Shown here piece after piece: positions 1 to 14,000 of a DNA stretch of 64,000 nucleotides (positions within the stretch are counted from its first letter, which is position 1; the number at the start of each line of letters is the position of its first letter). The DNA is from Dendrobium chrysotoxum (taxonomy: Eukaryota; Streptophyta; Magnoliopsida; Asparagales; Orchidaceae). The stretch spans positions 21,293,914 to 21,357,913 of the forward strand of contig CM034312.1 in the NCBI GenBank assembly GCA_019925795.1, written 5' to 3'. The notes under the pieces are model-generated. The model saw only the letters and a program-made list of their open reading frames with translations, was not told the origin of the DNA and did not search any database. Both the position numbers and the translations under genes were made by a program.

Positions 1-361
1 TTTTTATTTCATATGCATGTCAATTTATTACATCATAGTTCAATAGAAAATTAATATGTTATCTTTTAACATGTTATTTGAGTATTATATATAAAAATCA
101 TTTTTAATATTTATTTTCACTTTATGCAATTTTTTATTTTTAGGCCTAAGCTTCGTCTCACAAACCAAAAACATCTCAATACCTAATTGCATAATTTTAA
201 ACCTTAGTGTGAAGGCTTCAGGTATAGAAAAAAGATAGTCAACTGAAAAATAGATAAGAATTATTTTATCATATACTCAGACTGAAAATTATTTTAGTAG
301 CTCTTCTGTTAAAATTGGATGTTTATTTTGTTGTGTTAATTGTTGTTCAAAGAATTATGAA

Positions 362-421
362 ATATGTTCGACCGTGTGCTCCTGCCTCGTTAATTCGAAG
401 CTCCGGACTGAGTCGTGACAT
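362..421 (-). mobile_element. Del/Tekay-like LTR start, fragment
   Basis: On the minus strand an LTR-like start TGTCACGACTCAGTCCGG runs from 421 downward, followed by a GAGGC box. The same layout ends the solo LTR at 10813. Such openings are typical of chromovirus LTRs. Only a fragment is recognisable. Confidence 0.5.
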
Positions 422-780
422 TATACTCCATATTTCAACTTAATGGTGGCCACTCATTTTACAAAATCTCTATAAATAGAGGGGTAAAGCTCACAATAAG
501 GAAAAGTGAATGACCACATGTAGAACTTGTCATAGACACTACAACCTATCAATATTCCCTCATGTTGTGCACAGTCCCCTAAGGATCATGACTATTTATT
601 ATGGCCCAGATTGCCTTAGTAGGCTCGTCATATGACGTCTTACTGTCTCCTCCAATCATTATTTATTATTTTTCTTCTAATTTTTCACAATTTTATTATA
701 ATATTTCCTTAAATATTATAGTAAATGAGCCTGCTCGAACTTGTATTGATATTCTATACTCTAAATGCTTAGCTTCAAAT

Positions 781-1015
781 GACTAGTACCAATTGAAAGT
801 TCTCTTGTTACCAAATGGGATAATTAACCATAGGAGCTTGCGCCTATGAGAAACTTAAAAATATATCATAAAGTCCTTAAAAAATGAGCACAAAATCTCT
901 TAGCAGTGTCTTATCTTCAGCCTAATATGTCTTCTGAAAATTTGATTCGTAACCGCCAAAATACTTGCCAGCAAAATCGAGTCATGAATTTTTGGAGCCC
1001 TCAAACCCTATTTTA
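781..1015 (-). mobile_element. LTR-repeat fragment, minus-strand copy of the 4-kb and 61-kb family
   Basis: Read on the minus strand, this matches the plus-strand copies at 4.07 and 61.09 kb. It has the GGCTCC..AAAATTCA opening, a CAAATTTTCAGAAG block, AGAGATTT, CTCATTTT, GGACTTTATGATAT, then the CGCAAGC hairpin, TTAATTA and GAGAACTTTC. It is diverged and lacks the downstream kilobase. Confidence 0.6.
829..848 (-). other. CGCAAGC-loop hairpin, copy 1
   Basis: Minus strand: stem CATAGG/CCTATG with loop CGCAAGCT, followed by GTTAATTA. All six stem pairs form, although the stem sequence differs from the other copies. Confidence 0.6.
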
Positions 1016-2067
1016 ATAAGGATTTGAGTGCTTGTAATTTTGATATATATCAATCTCCTTTTTCATCTTAAATTCCCTCTCCTCTCCCCGGTGATTCTCT
1101 TTCTCTTTCCTCACAAAATTCACAATTTAGATAACTTCCAAGTTGCTGATTCCAAGATGTTGAAAGCCAGCCCCCTTCTAAAAATTATGGCAAAATAACC
1201 TCTCTCCCCAACCCAACCCAACCCTTTCCCCTCATTAACAAGTGGAATCAAGAACCCAAAAAGCAATCTAAAGATAATTTGAGAGAAAAAAAAACAAATA
1301 AGAACATCAATAAAAGCACATCATCAAGTTTGAATCAAATTGCTATTAGAGCAATCTTTTATAACATAATGAGCGAAAGATATGCCTTAAGTTCTTTAGG
1401 TATGAATTTCTTCATTAACATGAACATAAATTTGCTAAATGGGAGTCTACTTTCATGTGCAAACCTCAAATATCAATTTACTTTCACAATCCTAGAATGA
1501 TTTACCTGACGCTTTTGCAAATGACTAGAGTTTCTAGGTTGGAAGTCGGAACAAAACCCACTATTTAATCCTTGAGGTGGTGTGTTTTCTACTTTGCTAA
1601 TGAACGCACATTCATAGTCAGATGTTTATGTATTAATATGAACTCACATCTGACTTTGTATTAGCTACCATGAAAATTAAACTGAAGCCGTTACTGTTTT
1701 CTTATTTTCTAGATATAAATCCAATCAATAATTCCTAAAGCTAAAGTTTGCCGCATGGTTAAAAAAACAGAATCATTTTGATCTTCCCTTCCTCTGTGGT
1801 AAACCTGCTAGCAAAATGTTGAATATTATATAACCTTAGAAATTGTCAACAGATAAATGTACAAACCCACAAAAATGCGAGGGGGAAGCTCGGTTTATAC
1901 TTCACTGCCAAAGGTGTGATGAAAGCTGGCGGCTAATGAGAAAATTGACCAGACAAAGTATAGACATAATGAGCAGACCAAAAATTTAGCATGCAATAGG
2001 AAAGATTAAATTTTCTTTCCCTAACAAGAACGAAGCCAATTGTTTGAAAGGAATTATCACACTCAGT
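1016..2067. other. No gene seen; flank downstream of DnaJ exon 9
   Basis: AT-rich DNA with a pyrimidine-rich patch near 1075-1250 that may be the upstream part of the minus-strand LTR fragment. No exon with the tail expected for DnaJ10-like proteins was found on the minus strand here. Confidence 0.4.
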
Positions 2068-5000
2068 CTAGTTGACTAAAAGCAAGACAACATTATATTT
2101 TCCTTCTAAGAAATATGAGTTTTTTGAGCATGCCTGAGTGATTAAAGGAGTTCGATATGAAAGAGGCCTAGGCAGATCCTCAACAGAACTATCATTGGAG
2201 CTGCTATCATCTTCATCATCTGAATCATTTCCTGCTTTGGATGTGCCAACAGGAGGTAATGCATTCTTTTCTCTCTGCAAAGCAAGATGTGATCACGAGA
2301 GTTCTTTTGTTAATACAGGCACATAGTAACATGCATCTTATCCCATAGAGTTACAATCAATATTCAAATAACACACATGTGAGTACTTAAAAATGTTTTT
2401 AGTCCCCTGCACTTAATAGAATGTTTCTTTTAAGGTAAACAAAAGAAAAAAAAATCACATTATAGCAAGGTATTGTCACACTCGTTACTTCTCAAAAGAC
2501 TAAAATGTTTTAGGAAGGATGGCATTTATGGATTCTCTCCAAGATCTATGTCGTTTCCCATTTCCCCATGTTAATATGGGTTTCTATTATAGCTAATTCT
2601 GAATTCTCTCACAGCATTTGCTCTTATATTCAATATAATTTTCTTATCTGCAAGGTGTTGTGACGTATAGTGACATTAGTGATCAGTATCACTTGGCATA
2701 TGGTAAAGTTCCAAGAGAAGTGCTATGGAGAGTTCTTGAAAAGAAAAGAGTTAATAACGCTTATATTCAAATCATTAAAGATATGTATGCAGGAGCTATT
2801 ACTTGTGTTCAAACACAAGGTGGTTTGACCAAGTATTTCCCTATTTCGGTTGGATTACATCAAGGATCAACCTTAAGCCCATATCTTTTTGCTTTAGTCA
2901 TGGATGTTCTCACTAGACATTTGCAAGAGGATGTACCTTGGTGTATGCTTTTTGCTGATGATATTTTTCTTGTTGATAAGACTAGAGAGGGAGTTGAAGG
3001 TAAACTAGAATTGTGGAGGTCAACTTTAGAGTCTAAAGGTTTTCGCTTGAGTAGATCTAAAACGGAATATATGGAGTGTATTTTTAGTAATAATAGACCT
3101 AGTGAGGGCATTGTGACTTTAGCCGATCAAGTCATTAATAAGAGTACACGTTTTAGATATCTTGGATCTATTGTTCAGAGTGATGGTGATATAGATGGGG
3201 ATATTATCAGCAGAATCCAAGTTGGATGGTTGAAGTGGAGGAATGCATCAGGCTTATTGTGTGATAGAAAAGTACCTCTCAAACTTAAGGGAAAATTCTA
3301 TAAGATGGTGGTGAGACCTGCAATGCTTTATGGTGCCGAATGTTGGCCATTAAAAGAGAAGCATAATTCTAAGTTAAGTGTTGCAGAGATGAGGATGCTC
3401 AGGTGGATGAGTGGCTTTACCCTTAGAGATAGGATACGAAATGAGCATATTCGTGAAAAGGTTGGAGTAGCTCCAGTGGAAGATAAGATTAGAGAGAGTC
3501 GCCTTAGATGGTTTGGTCACGTAAAACGGCGGCCTCCCGATGACCCGATTAGGAAAGTAGAGGTCTTAGATTTGACTTATGTTAAGAAAGGTAGAGGTAG
3601 ACCTAAAAAGACTTGGTTAGAAAATATTAAAAATGATCTTTCTTTATTAGATTTAAACGAGAATTTGACTTTTAACAGGACACAATGGAGAAAAAGGATT
3701 CATGTAGCCGACCCCACGTAGTGGGATAAAGGCTTGATGTTATTGTTGTTGTTGTTGTTGTATCACTTGGCATATGGCCGGTGGTATTGTCCCTTACCTT
3801 CAAAAGAAAAGGCTGGTTCGAGCTTCAAGAAAAATGAAAAAATATATATACATATTAGCAACTTTGGCTGACTCAACTTTAACTTCAACAGGTTTGATGC
3901 CCTATCTATTTAGTTCCGAGAGAAGCTCTCTTCATTAACAAGCCAAGTCATGTGCAGCTCAATTTGTTAGATCAACTCATCAACTTGGTTTAGTAATGAG
4001 CTTTTGGTAAATATGGTTTTGTGATAAAAACTTCAAAAAGAAGGAAAAAATGAAGAGTAGAAAATTGTGGGCTCCGAAAATTCGTGCCCCGGCCTCTCCA
4101 CGGTCCCTTTCTTTCTTCCGGGTCGTCGAGTAGAGTTTTAATGCTCAAGTTCTGAGGCAACTTTTCATAAGGCATATTGCGTTTTGAATAAGATATTATC
4201 CAGAGATTTCGCCCTCATTTTGAGGACTTTATGATCCGAGTTCAGGTTTCCTATAGGCGCAAGCCCCTATAGTTAATTACCCTTCCCGATAGCGAGAGAG
4301 AATTTTCGATTAAGGCTAGTCATCAAATAGATACATAGTATTTGGCGTATAGTAACAGCATGTTTAGGTATTTAAAATTTAATATTTAAAATTAGAAATT
4401 CACCACCTTGTACTTAAAGCGGATGGTGGGGGGAGTGATGATAGACCCGATCAAGATCCTATGGTTCTGTCGTCCAGGGCCATCCTGATCCCTAGTCTAC
4501 TTAGTCAGAGGAGGTAGTCGCCCAACCTGATAGAAGGATCCTTGTTAGCAGCTATGGGTTGCTTCGTCCAAGGATATTTTGTAGACTTGGGATGAATATT
4601 TGTCTAAGGGTACAAATTTAAATCTACCTTAGCTAACAGAGGGCTTTGTGCCCTATAGGCCATATCCTATTGATTCATTACGCAATAATTTGAAGCCATT
4701 GAGAAACATAAGGGCTCTGACCATGACTGTAATTTAATGGTGTCATTTGGTGGCAAAATCACCAGATCATAACCATTTACCTGTGATGTCATTTGGCGGC
4801 GAAACCCCTGGTTAGAGGACATGTTCCACGTCCTTACTGGCAAGAGACGGATTGATAATAAATCCTAGTGATATTCTCGACCAGACATTTGCTCTTTGTG
4901 AGCTAAAGTGCTTTTCAAACTTATCCACCTCGGCAAACTATTGCGGAGAGTGAATGAGGATTTTGCTTTAAGTATTTTGGTATTTTTTATTTCAATTTCA

Positions 5001-8000
5001 AATGTCTTAAGTTTCGATGATTTTTTAGTTTTGAATTTTCATGGGAATTTAGGAGGCATTTTTGAATATTTGAGGTCCCCGCCGATTGAGATTTTTTATA
5101 AACACAGCCATCATCGGGATACTTATGGGTAATTTTATCTTATCGATTGAATCTTGTCAACTCTATCTATTTGTCGACAGAAGATCTAGTTCATTGCTGG
5201 CTTTATACTTGCATTAGTGAATTTTTTTTATAATAAACCTTGAAGGCCTAATATGAACATATAAAACAAATATCTCGGTCGGTGCTGCAATCGCATATTT
5301 GGACGGTTCAAGCCGTGTCGACTCCTATATATTCACATAAAAGGATATAGAGTTCGGCTACTAGTGGAGGAGTGGACTATAGGCGTGAGTTGTTTGGCGC
5401 GATCAAGAAGTCGAACGACACAGTGGAGGGATCGTGTGGTTCAAAGTGCTGTGGACGGACTTGCGATTGTGGATGAATTGAGCAGGAAGAAATCGGCACA
5501 GGAGATTTTGAGTCGCAGGAGCTCTTGTATGTTGAAAAGCAGAAGGCCGAGTGCTCGAACAGGGAGTTGTTTGATTGGGTGGAGTTCGAAAGAAGTGAAG
5601 AGAGGAGACGAAATAGTTGGGAGTTCTTGTGCGTAACGAAGAAATCAGAGACTTCGCTTTGTCTTCGTTTTATCAACAGGAGGAGGCCGCGATCGGGGCG
5701 ATTGATTTGCGACTTGTAGAGCAAGGAGACAAGACCATTCGGCCCCGATCTGAGCAGGATAAGGGGAGGCCGACTGCAGGATTTGAGCAAGATACAGGTA
5801 TGATGATGTTTCCTTTTTTAATTTTAATTTAAATTATTAATTGATAATAATTATAATTATTATAATAATAGTATTATTATTGTTAATCATTATCTTGATT
5901 TGTGTGTTATTGCCTCGAAATCCATGCATTTTGTCTCGGGATATACGCTGATTTCCTCGCGCGATTTTCGTTGAGCAAAAATATAATCTATTTAGGATAT
6001 TGTCGACGTTCCGAAAGCAACGGCGAAGTCCGTTTTGTGATCGGACGTCATTTGGGCAGCGTCGGAGTAGATTTCGGGTGTCGGTCACTGATTTTGACCG
6101 ATTTTGCCTGATTCGATTGTGAGGGGTTTCCTCTTAGGCAAATTCAATGCTCTAATCACAATGAAAATAAGGGTGTGCCCACTCCATGGAGTTCCCGCTA
6201 ATGCAAAGCTTGAGAGAATGATGTACAAAATCTCATCCATGTATTTGCAAAGAGGTTAGTTCAATGATGCAAACTTTGGATCTCTATAATACACTAGACA
6301 ACTTAAACTGCCCCTAACTTGCCATATGCTTCCTATAATATTAATGCTAAGTAATTATAAAGATGATTTCTTGGGAACTTAAGACACTAGAATTAAGGGT
6401 ATAGTTGAACCAAGCCAGCTTGTATGCCAACTCAAGTTTAGCTTGATAAATAGCTTGTGAGACAACTTTGCCAAACTTAGTCAAACTTGAACTAGCATAG
6501 ACTCTCTATCAGCTCATGATCAAATTTGATTAAAAATGCTAAAGTTGAATATATATGAAAATATTAGAATTCAAGGCATCAATTATAAAAATATGGAAAA
6601 AAAAAACTTGCAAATCCTAGTGCCCCTCCCTCTACCCTATGTGATCTTTCTTTTTTGCTCTAATTTATCATTCTTTCAATAGTTTCATCATTTGCAACGC
6701 CTTAAATGTATCTTCATCTTCTCTCTTTGACAAGAAGACAATCCAATTAGTAAGCCAGCTCAAATATACTGAATTGAGCGTGACAAGCTCAACTCATTGG
6801 GTCAAACACAAGCTCAAGCCAGATGTGGTTCATGCTCATGTTCGATTAACTAAGCCCAGCTCAAGCTCAAATAGGCTCAAATGGGAGGATGCTTGAGCTC
6901 AATAAATTGAGACAAGCTCAAGCTTAAGCTAAAGGAGGTTTGAAAAAGAGCTAATTAATCGAGTCAAGCAGGCGGCTGTTTGATACCTGACCAGAACAAG
7001 GTAGTACCACATCATGAAAATAATCATCCATTTAATCTTTAAATAAAACATAAGGAAAAAAAAAAGAACAAATTGGCATAATTATAACCAAGCTTAGCAA
7101 GACTATGGATGCAATCAACAACAAAAGAGCCTGGATTAGAGAAGAGTTCTAATTTCAAGGCTGCAAAGGAATAACCCAACAGAGGATTGCAAGAAAACAG
7201 TTCAACCATAATATTAAAAAAAAATGCTGCACAACAAAACAGAGCAGAAGTATATATAGGATCCAACGCTTGAATAAGGTCAACTTAATGTGATTCTAGG
7301 CTTAATAGTGATACGGACGGAATAACATGAACAAGACTCATATAGTATCAGTTATGTTTTATTTTAGAAACCTCAACATTAAAATTATTATGGAAAAAAA
7401 TGTGCACTGGAAGATTTAAATGACCAACTGCATTTACCAGGAAGCTAATGACCAAACAAATTAAAATGTCTAGCACAGCTAGATGTCTATGATTTTGCAC
7501 ACAGAAATATAGCTATATAAATTAAAATTGCATCATATAGCACATATTACTCAAATGCATCATGCTCATATATTCATGTGCAAGCATGCCTTGAAAAAAA
7601 TACATGCAACCAAGGTTCTTCAGCCATAAGTTTAAGAATTCCCTTCCAAGCAACTGAACAATTCCAAGCCTAACATGCAAGAACGATGCCACAGCCTTGG
7701 TTCACAATTACAGCACAGAATTCACTTTCATGCATTCTAGTATGACGTGCTCATGCACACCAAGTACAACTTTAGCACACTTAAAATCGACCCAAATTTG
7801 TGTTTGATAAATCATAATGATCAAATAGCAGATGCAATCAACATACCTGAAAAAGTTTGCCAAGAACTTTCAGAGCAATTGCACGAGCCTTTAGCTCCTC
7901 CTTTTTTACATTGTTCTCTTGCAACACCTATATGAAAATTTCATTACTACACTGGCGAACATGTCTTCTATAAGGCTTGGGACATAGTACCAAAAAGAAA

Positions 8001-11000
8001 GGGAGATCAGGGTTTTAATGATTAAGGCTTTGTTTGAGGCGATTTAATTTCTATTTTTACTTTTAAAAGCTCCTTTCTCAACTACAGTTTAAAAAAAGTT
8101 TTTCCAAGAAACAACTTTTTAAAGGCAAAATTTTGAAATAGTAAGAAAGCTTATTTCAAACACATTATTTTTTGCTAATTAATTTTCTTATCACAAAAGT
8201 AGTTGAAAAGTTGTATTCCAAAGACTATTTTTTTGCCAACTACTTTTCTTACCATGAGAGCAATCAAAAAGCAATAGTATATTGGAATACAACTTTTCAA
8301 CTGCTTTTGTGATAAGAAAAGCAATTTGTAAAAAATTAGTATACGTTTAGAAAACAGTTTTTTCACCGCTATTTCAAACTTTTGCCTTTAAAAAACTGTT
8401 TTCGAAATATCTTTTTTAAAGCTGTAGCTAAGAAAGAAGAATTAAAAGCGAAAACAAAAAAACTTAAACTATCCCAAACAAAATCTAAGTGATTCAGCAT
8501 ATTGCTTAGTGCCAATCTATGGCATACAGATATAAAGGAGCATGGCCTGAAAGTTTTTTCATAGTCAAAGAGAATCAATCTTCATTGAAAATGTTTGATA
8601 AAAGAAGAGCTTCCTGGATAGCCTCTTAATGTCAAATATGATAAAGCCTTTATTATTATTGATGGATTACAAGACATGCAACAAGATTTTTTTTGGAATT
8701 ATTTAATCATTTTTCAATTATTTCTACATTAAATTTAGAACTATCCTTTTCTTTAGGTCTCATTAAAATATTTGTCTCTATATTCCAATTTATTTAGATC
8801 TAAATTTGAATAAATTTGAATATCTATATTGCCCAATTTCTATAAATAAAGATATGAAGCATTATAAATAGACATTCAATTATAAATGAAAATTTGAATC
8901 TAGATTCTTTCTTCTTCCTTTCTTCCACGGCTCCCTCCTCTCTCTCGAGAAATTTTATTAGTTTCTTCACTACTTAGGTTTTAATGTCAACCTATTATGA
9001 AGATCAACATTATTTTGCAAATCAAGAATAGTGCATTTGTGATTGTCAACCTTTTACCCCCTTCAGTTTTCTTCATCCTAACTCTTCTAATGTTGACTAT
9101 AATTCACATGCTTATGATGAAAGCATCCTATTCATATTAATGAAGTATATGCGAAGATACGCTATGCGACACTCCATTTCAAAATTGCACTTTAAGATTT
9201 CACACAATTCACGTACTACACGCCGTACAAATTCCTTTGACTCCAATTAAACAAGATGTGCCATAAAATTCTAACCCTTCTCTTTATAATAATGATTTGT
9301 AAGAAGATGTTTATGATGACTGTTTTGATATTGAATCCATTATAGAATATTATGTCAGTCTCCTGAGACTGTATTTTATTCTGGATGTGGTGAGAAAATT
9401 TATGTCACCAATGACACTCTTCTTTCTAATGATGAACTGAGCTTTGAGAATATGAGTGATTTATCAGCTCCTAAGATTCCTACTAAGCCTGAGAATGTTG
9501 TTTAGCAAGAGACAATTACTCCTACAAATTTTGTTGAAGCTATAGCTCTAATTCATTTACCATTATGTCAAGAGACATGCGGCTATAGACGAGAATTTGT
9601 AGTGCACCGTTGTTGTCACCTTTGAATCCAATGTTGGTCCACATTACCAAGATCATACAAGTGTATGATGTTTGGAACCACCCAACGAGTTGTATTAGAT
9701 ATATATTGTCTTTCATGATGCTCCCTCTTATTCCAAGGTCACTTCTCCCCTTAGATGCTCCAATGTTGCCACTTCCACTCTCTCAGCCACCTCCAACGAG
9801 CTATTCAAAAGAAGAGTTCCTTGTTGATCAAATGAGTTGTAGTACAAGCATTCAAACATGTCAAAACAGTCCACAAAAGCCCTAGTGGAGACAAGCCAAT
9901 TACATGAAGTTGAACTGGGATTAAACAAATCTAAATTGGGCTCATTTTCAAGCCACTTTTGGCCCATTTTTTAAGTAAAGCCAAAATTTTCATAATTCTT
10001 AAAGTTGAATTATTTTATTATATTTTTATTCTCTCTTAGACAAGAAAATGTTTAAATTTGAATATTTGTTTGATAGGATAGGATTAGATTTCCATTTAAA
10101 AATTTGGTTTCATCCATGATATCTTATTTTCTATAAATAGAGACCCAAGCTATGTAATTGATTTAATTTTTGATATTGAATGAATAAAATTATTTGTGGC
10201 CAATTTAGTGCTTTATCTCTCCAAGTTGTGAATGGGGATCACTCCAGGATGCATACAACAATTATCTAAAGTGCTATTAAGGAGGCTGAATGCATGTATT
10301 CCTAAAAAGGAAAAATAGAAAAACAAAGAAAATGAAGGACCAGATGGATTGAATAATATAAAAAGAAAGATTCCTAGCAACCTTCTTTCTGTGCTGGAAA
10401 TAAATGAGTTTAACATGCAATGCCTAGTAAAACTAAGCTTCTAATTTGCATCCGTGATGTATTTTCTCAAAAATTTTAGTGACATATAATCCTCCATTTA
10501 TCTAATCGTACAAAATACCTTTTAAATGGTCACTTCAAACTGTACTACATTTATTTTCCACAATGAGTTCATTGCCTTTTCTGTAAAACACGAAAACTAT
10601 CGATCGGATGCGTCGCACGCATTTCGATGCGCTGCGACGAACTTAGACGAAATTTCAAAGTTGTCGGCGACAAAATAAATTTTAGAGGCGCTTAATATCC
10701 TTGAGTTGTTTTAAATTTATGTATTTCATGTTTTATTGATATTGAAATGACCCTTTTAGTCCGACATCCGTTTCCGCCTCGTCTATGCGAGCTCACCGGG
10801 CCGGGTCGTGACATTTTCTATTTCTCAAGATGATAAAACAATGTTATCCAAGATAAATACTATTCAGAGGGGTTGAAAGACATGCATTCAAAAAACAAAG
10901 ATAAAAAGGAAAAGATGAGTAAAATATAGCTTGCCAAGATTTATTAACATTAGAACAAAATGCCTTGCTGGAAAACCAAAAAAAACCTTCTTCCACAGCT

Positions 11001-14000
11001 GCATATTTCTCATGTCAATTCTAGCAGTTGATAATATATATATATATATATAATATTCTTGGCATTCATGCAAAAACTTATGACAAAGTTCGGCTAATGC
11101 TACTACATACCATTTGGCAAACATGTGAAAGAGTTACTTCAATGTCAAGTACATTTATTTTCCACAAAGAGTTCATCAAGTCCTTCTTCATCCCCATATT
11201 TACTTCAACATCTTTTTCTGTAGCATAGCCATCACCATTAGATTGACGGCAAACATCTTCTTGCAGTTGCAGTAATTGCAAAGCACCTGGTTTATTTGAC
11301 AAAGTATAATGGTTAGCGAATATGCAAGCAGAAGTTGCCCGGATGAAGGCAGATAATAACAGCACATTGACCTTTTGCTGCAGTGATCTGTGATCTCCAT
11401 GAATGTCCTTTAGTTCGCACCCACTCTGCAAAAAATGGAACCCCAAGATACATAACCTTCTTCCCCAGCTCTTTTGCAGCCTGTCTGGAATACACATAAC
11501 CAATTGTGCGTAGGATATCAGCACCAAGAGCTGCATTTATTTGCAAAGTTCACCATTTTAAACTTCAGATACTCAATTAGTAAATAATCAAAAACAGAAT
11601 AGACCATCAAGTGTTCATAATATGATTATATAAAAGTGATTGGTTTGATCACATTTAATTCCTAGGAGAAGATGCTACTTCATTCAAGCCTAAGCTAAGA
11701 GACACAGAATGATATCCCAAAGTTCACAATTTATAAAGCACCTTCACAGTCATAACAATCAAAATATTCACAGAAAACCACTATTCATCCCTATACCTTA
11801 TTTCCCCACAAAACGGAGGATAGAATCACCAAAAAGACCAGTAAAAGAAACAACTGTGAATAGAAACCACAACAAGATCACCACCATCTTAGAAAAAAAC
11901 TTTGGCAACCATCAGAAAGAAAAAGCAATAGTGTACGTTTGAATGCATATAATCTTCATTAATTTGAATGAACTTAACGAAAAGTAAATATCAGAAATTG
12001 GTACATTCATCAAAATCAAAACTATTTATCACTAGCATCCAAAGAACGAAAAGCATTGAATTGTAAGAACTTAAAGTTTTTCCATCCACATGTTAGGCTG
12101 GATAGAAAGGGGCACATGCCAATGCTTGAATAAAGAGGCGGTAGGTAAGTAGTTAAATTTAGGATGTTAGCAACCAGAGGATATGACTAACCAGCAAATT
12201 TCATTGAGTAGAAACTGTAGAGGAAAATAAAGTTTTAAAGACAACCTGTGCTTGATAGCCGCATTGCTTCAGCTTCTGCACGTTTGGAAAATCCCTCTTT
12301 GTCTCCATATGCATATTGGTTAAGAAAATCTCTCAAAAATCTTGCGAGATTCTCTTCCCTTTCCCCCTGCAATGCCTTCATAAAAATAACAAGGCGACCA
12401 AGTTTAATACATATGATTAATAAATTTCTCTCTAATGTATATTGAGAAGTTATTTAAGAAGGGGGCGTTTGATTGCTAAGTATTTAAAATCCATGTGTAT
12501 TTCAAATGCAATGCAACTTAAATATAACTCATTTGGATACTCGTAGTAGTTTGGTTAGTTGTAAATAAATTCAGAAAAAAAAAATTATTTTTGCATTTGG
12601 TTGACTATAATATATATATATATATATACTAAATGAATCTAGAACATTGAACGGCAGGGATGGTGTCGGCAGCGACATAGGGATGCAAGTATCCCAGGGT
12701 CTTGGGTTAATATGTTGTTGGTCCATTGGACGCATGAATAGCAACAAAGGAGGACACGGGATGAAGGCGAAAGAGGACGCAAGAATAAACGACAACAAAC
12801 ACGGAAATGGCAATGACTAAGGACACAAGAAGGACGGAGACAAGCTACGGAGACAGTAGCGTCGACGAAAGTGAGAGGTAAAAGCAGCCACATCGGAAGC
12901 AAGCAGGAATGGCGACAACAAACGCAAGAATGATGGTAACGACGTACGCATGAACGACAGCAACGGCACACACGAAAACAAAAGAGACTAAAGATGTGAG
13001 GACAACAATGATAGGGTTGGCGAGGTTGCCATACACAAGGATAGCTTCATGAAGGACAAGGTCGCAAACAATGAATTTGGAATTCACAATTTTAGTGAAT
13101 TCTAAATTCATCAAAAATGAGCCTTTTGATGTATTCTAAACTTCATATAAAAAAGCTGTTCATTTATTTTACCATACCAATTACCTATAACTCAAAAAAC
13201 ATGTATTCCTTTTACTTTAAACTTCAAATAACTCAAAACAAACAACCCTAAGTGCTAATAAATGTGACATTATTTTTGTATAATTCCCCAAAATTCTCCA
13301 ACCAGGTGAAACATGTGGCTAGTGAAAATCAAATATTTCATGCTTAATGCTTAAACTCTTAATGTTAAGTCAAATGTTTGGGTGAATTCCAGGTTTTCTC
13401 TTATTACAAAATTTTGAAATTTATTTACAAAATGTATAAGAGATCAAACAAGTTACATTAATCATGGCATTATTAAGTAAATTCCCCTAGTTCTCCAACA
13501 TGGTTGACATATTTGCAGAGCCAAGATAAAATGCTTCATGATTAACAATTAAATAATTATTGTCAAGTCAAATGTTAGCAATGAACAACAGCTCTGATCT
13601 TTTTACCAAATTTTGCAGAATTAGCTTTTGGATCATATTCATAAAAGACGCACAACAACTTCTTGCTAACATTTAACTCATGCATGTTTTGTCCCGAAAT
13701 TCAAGGATGAGCATTTTTTCTGAAATCTAGCTGTGCTAAAAATGCAAGATTTCGATAACCAACCAAAATCAAGCGACGTAAACAATGCATTACTACAGCA
13801 TTCCAAAATATTTATATCATATAGTAGATAAAGGATTCATGCGGTAATATATGAGAAATTGGGATGAAAGGGAGAGTTTTTCTTTATTTTCTTATTTGGA
13901 ATACACAAAAACTAAAGATAAACCTAAATCCCTCAACTGTCCAACCTTTAGTTACATTACAACATACCTAAAAAGCATAACCAAAAATATATAACAAAAA

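Noticed and set aside
11078..11546. A 152-codon minus-strand ORF
   Set aside because: It runs through DnaJ exons 6-7 and intron 6, mostly out of the coding frame; the spliced gene explains it.
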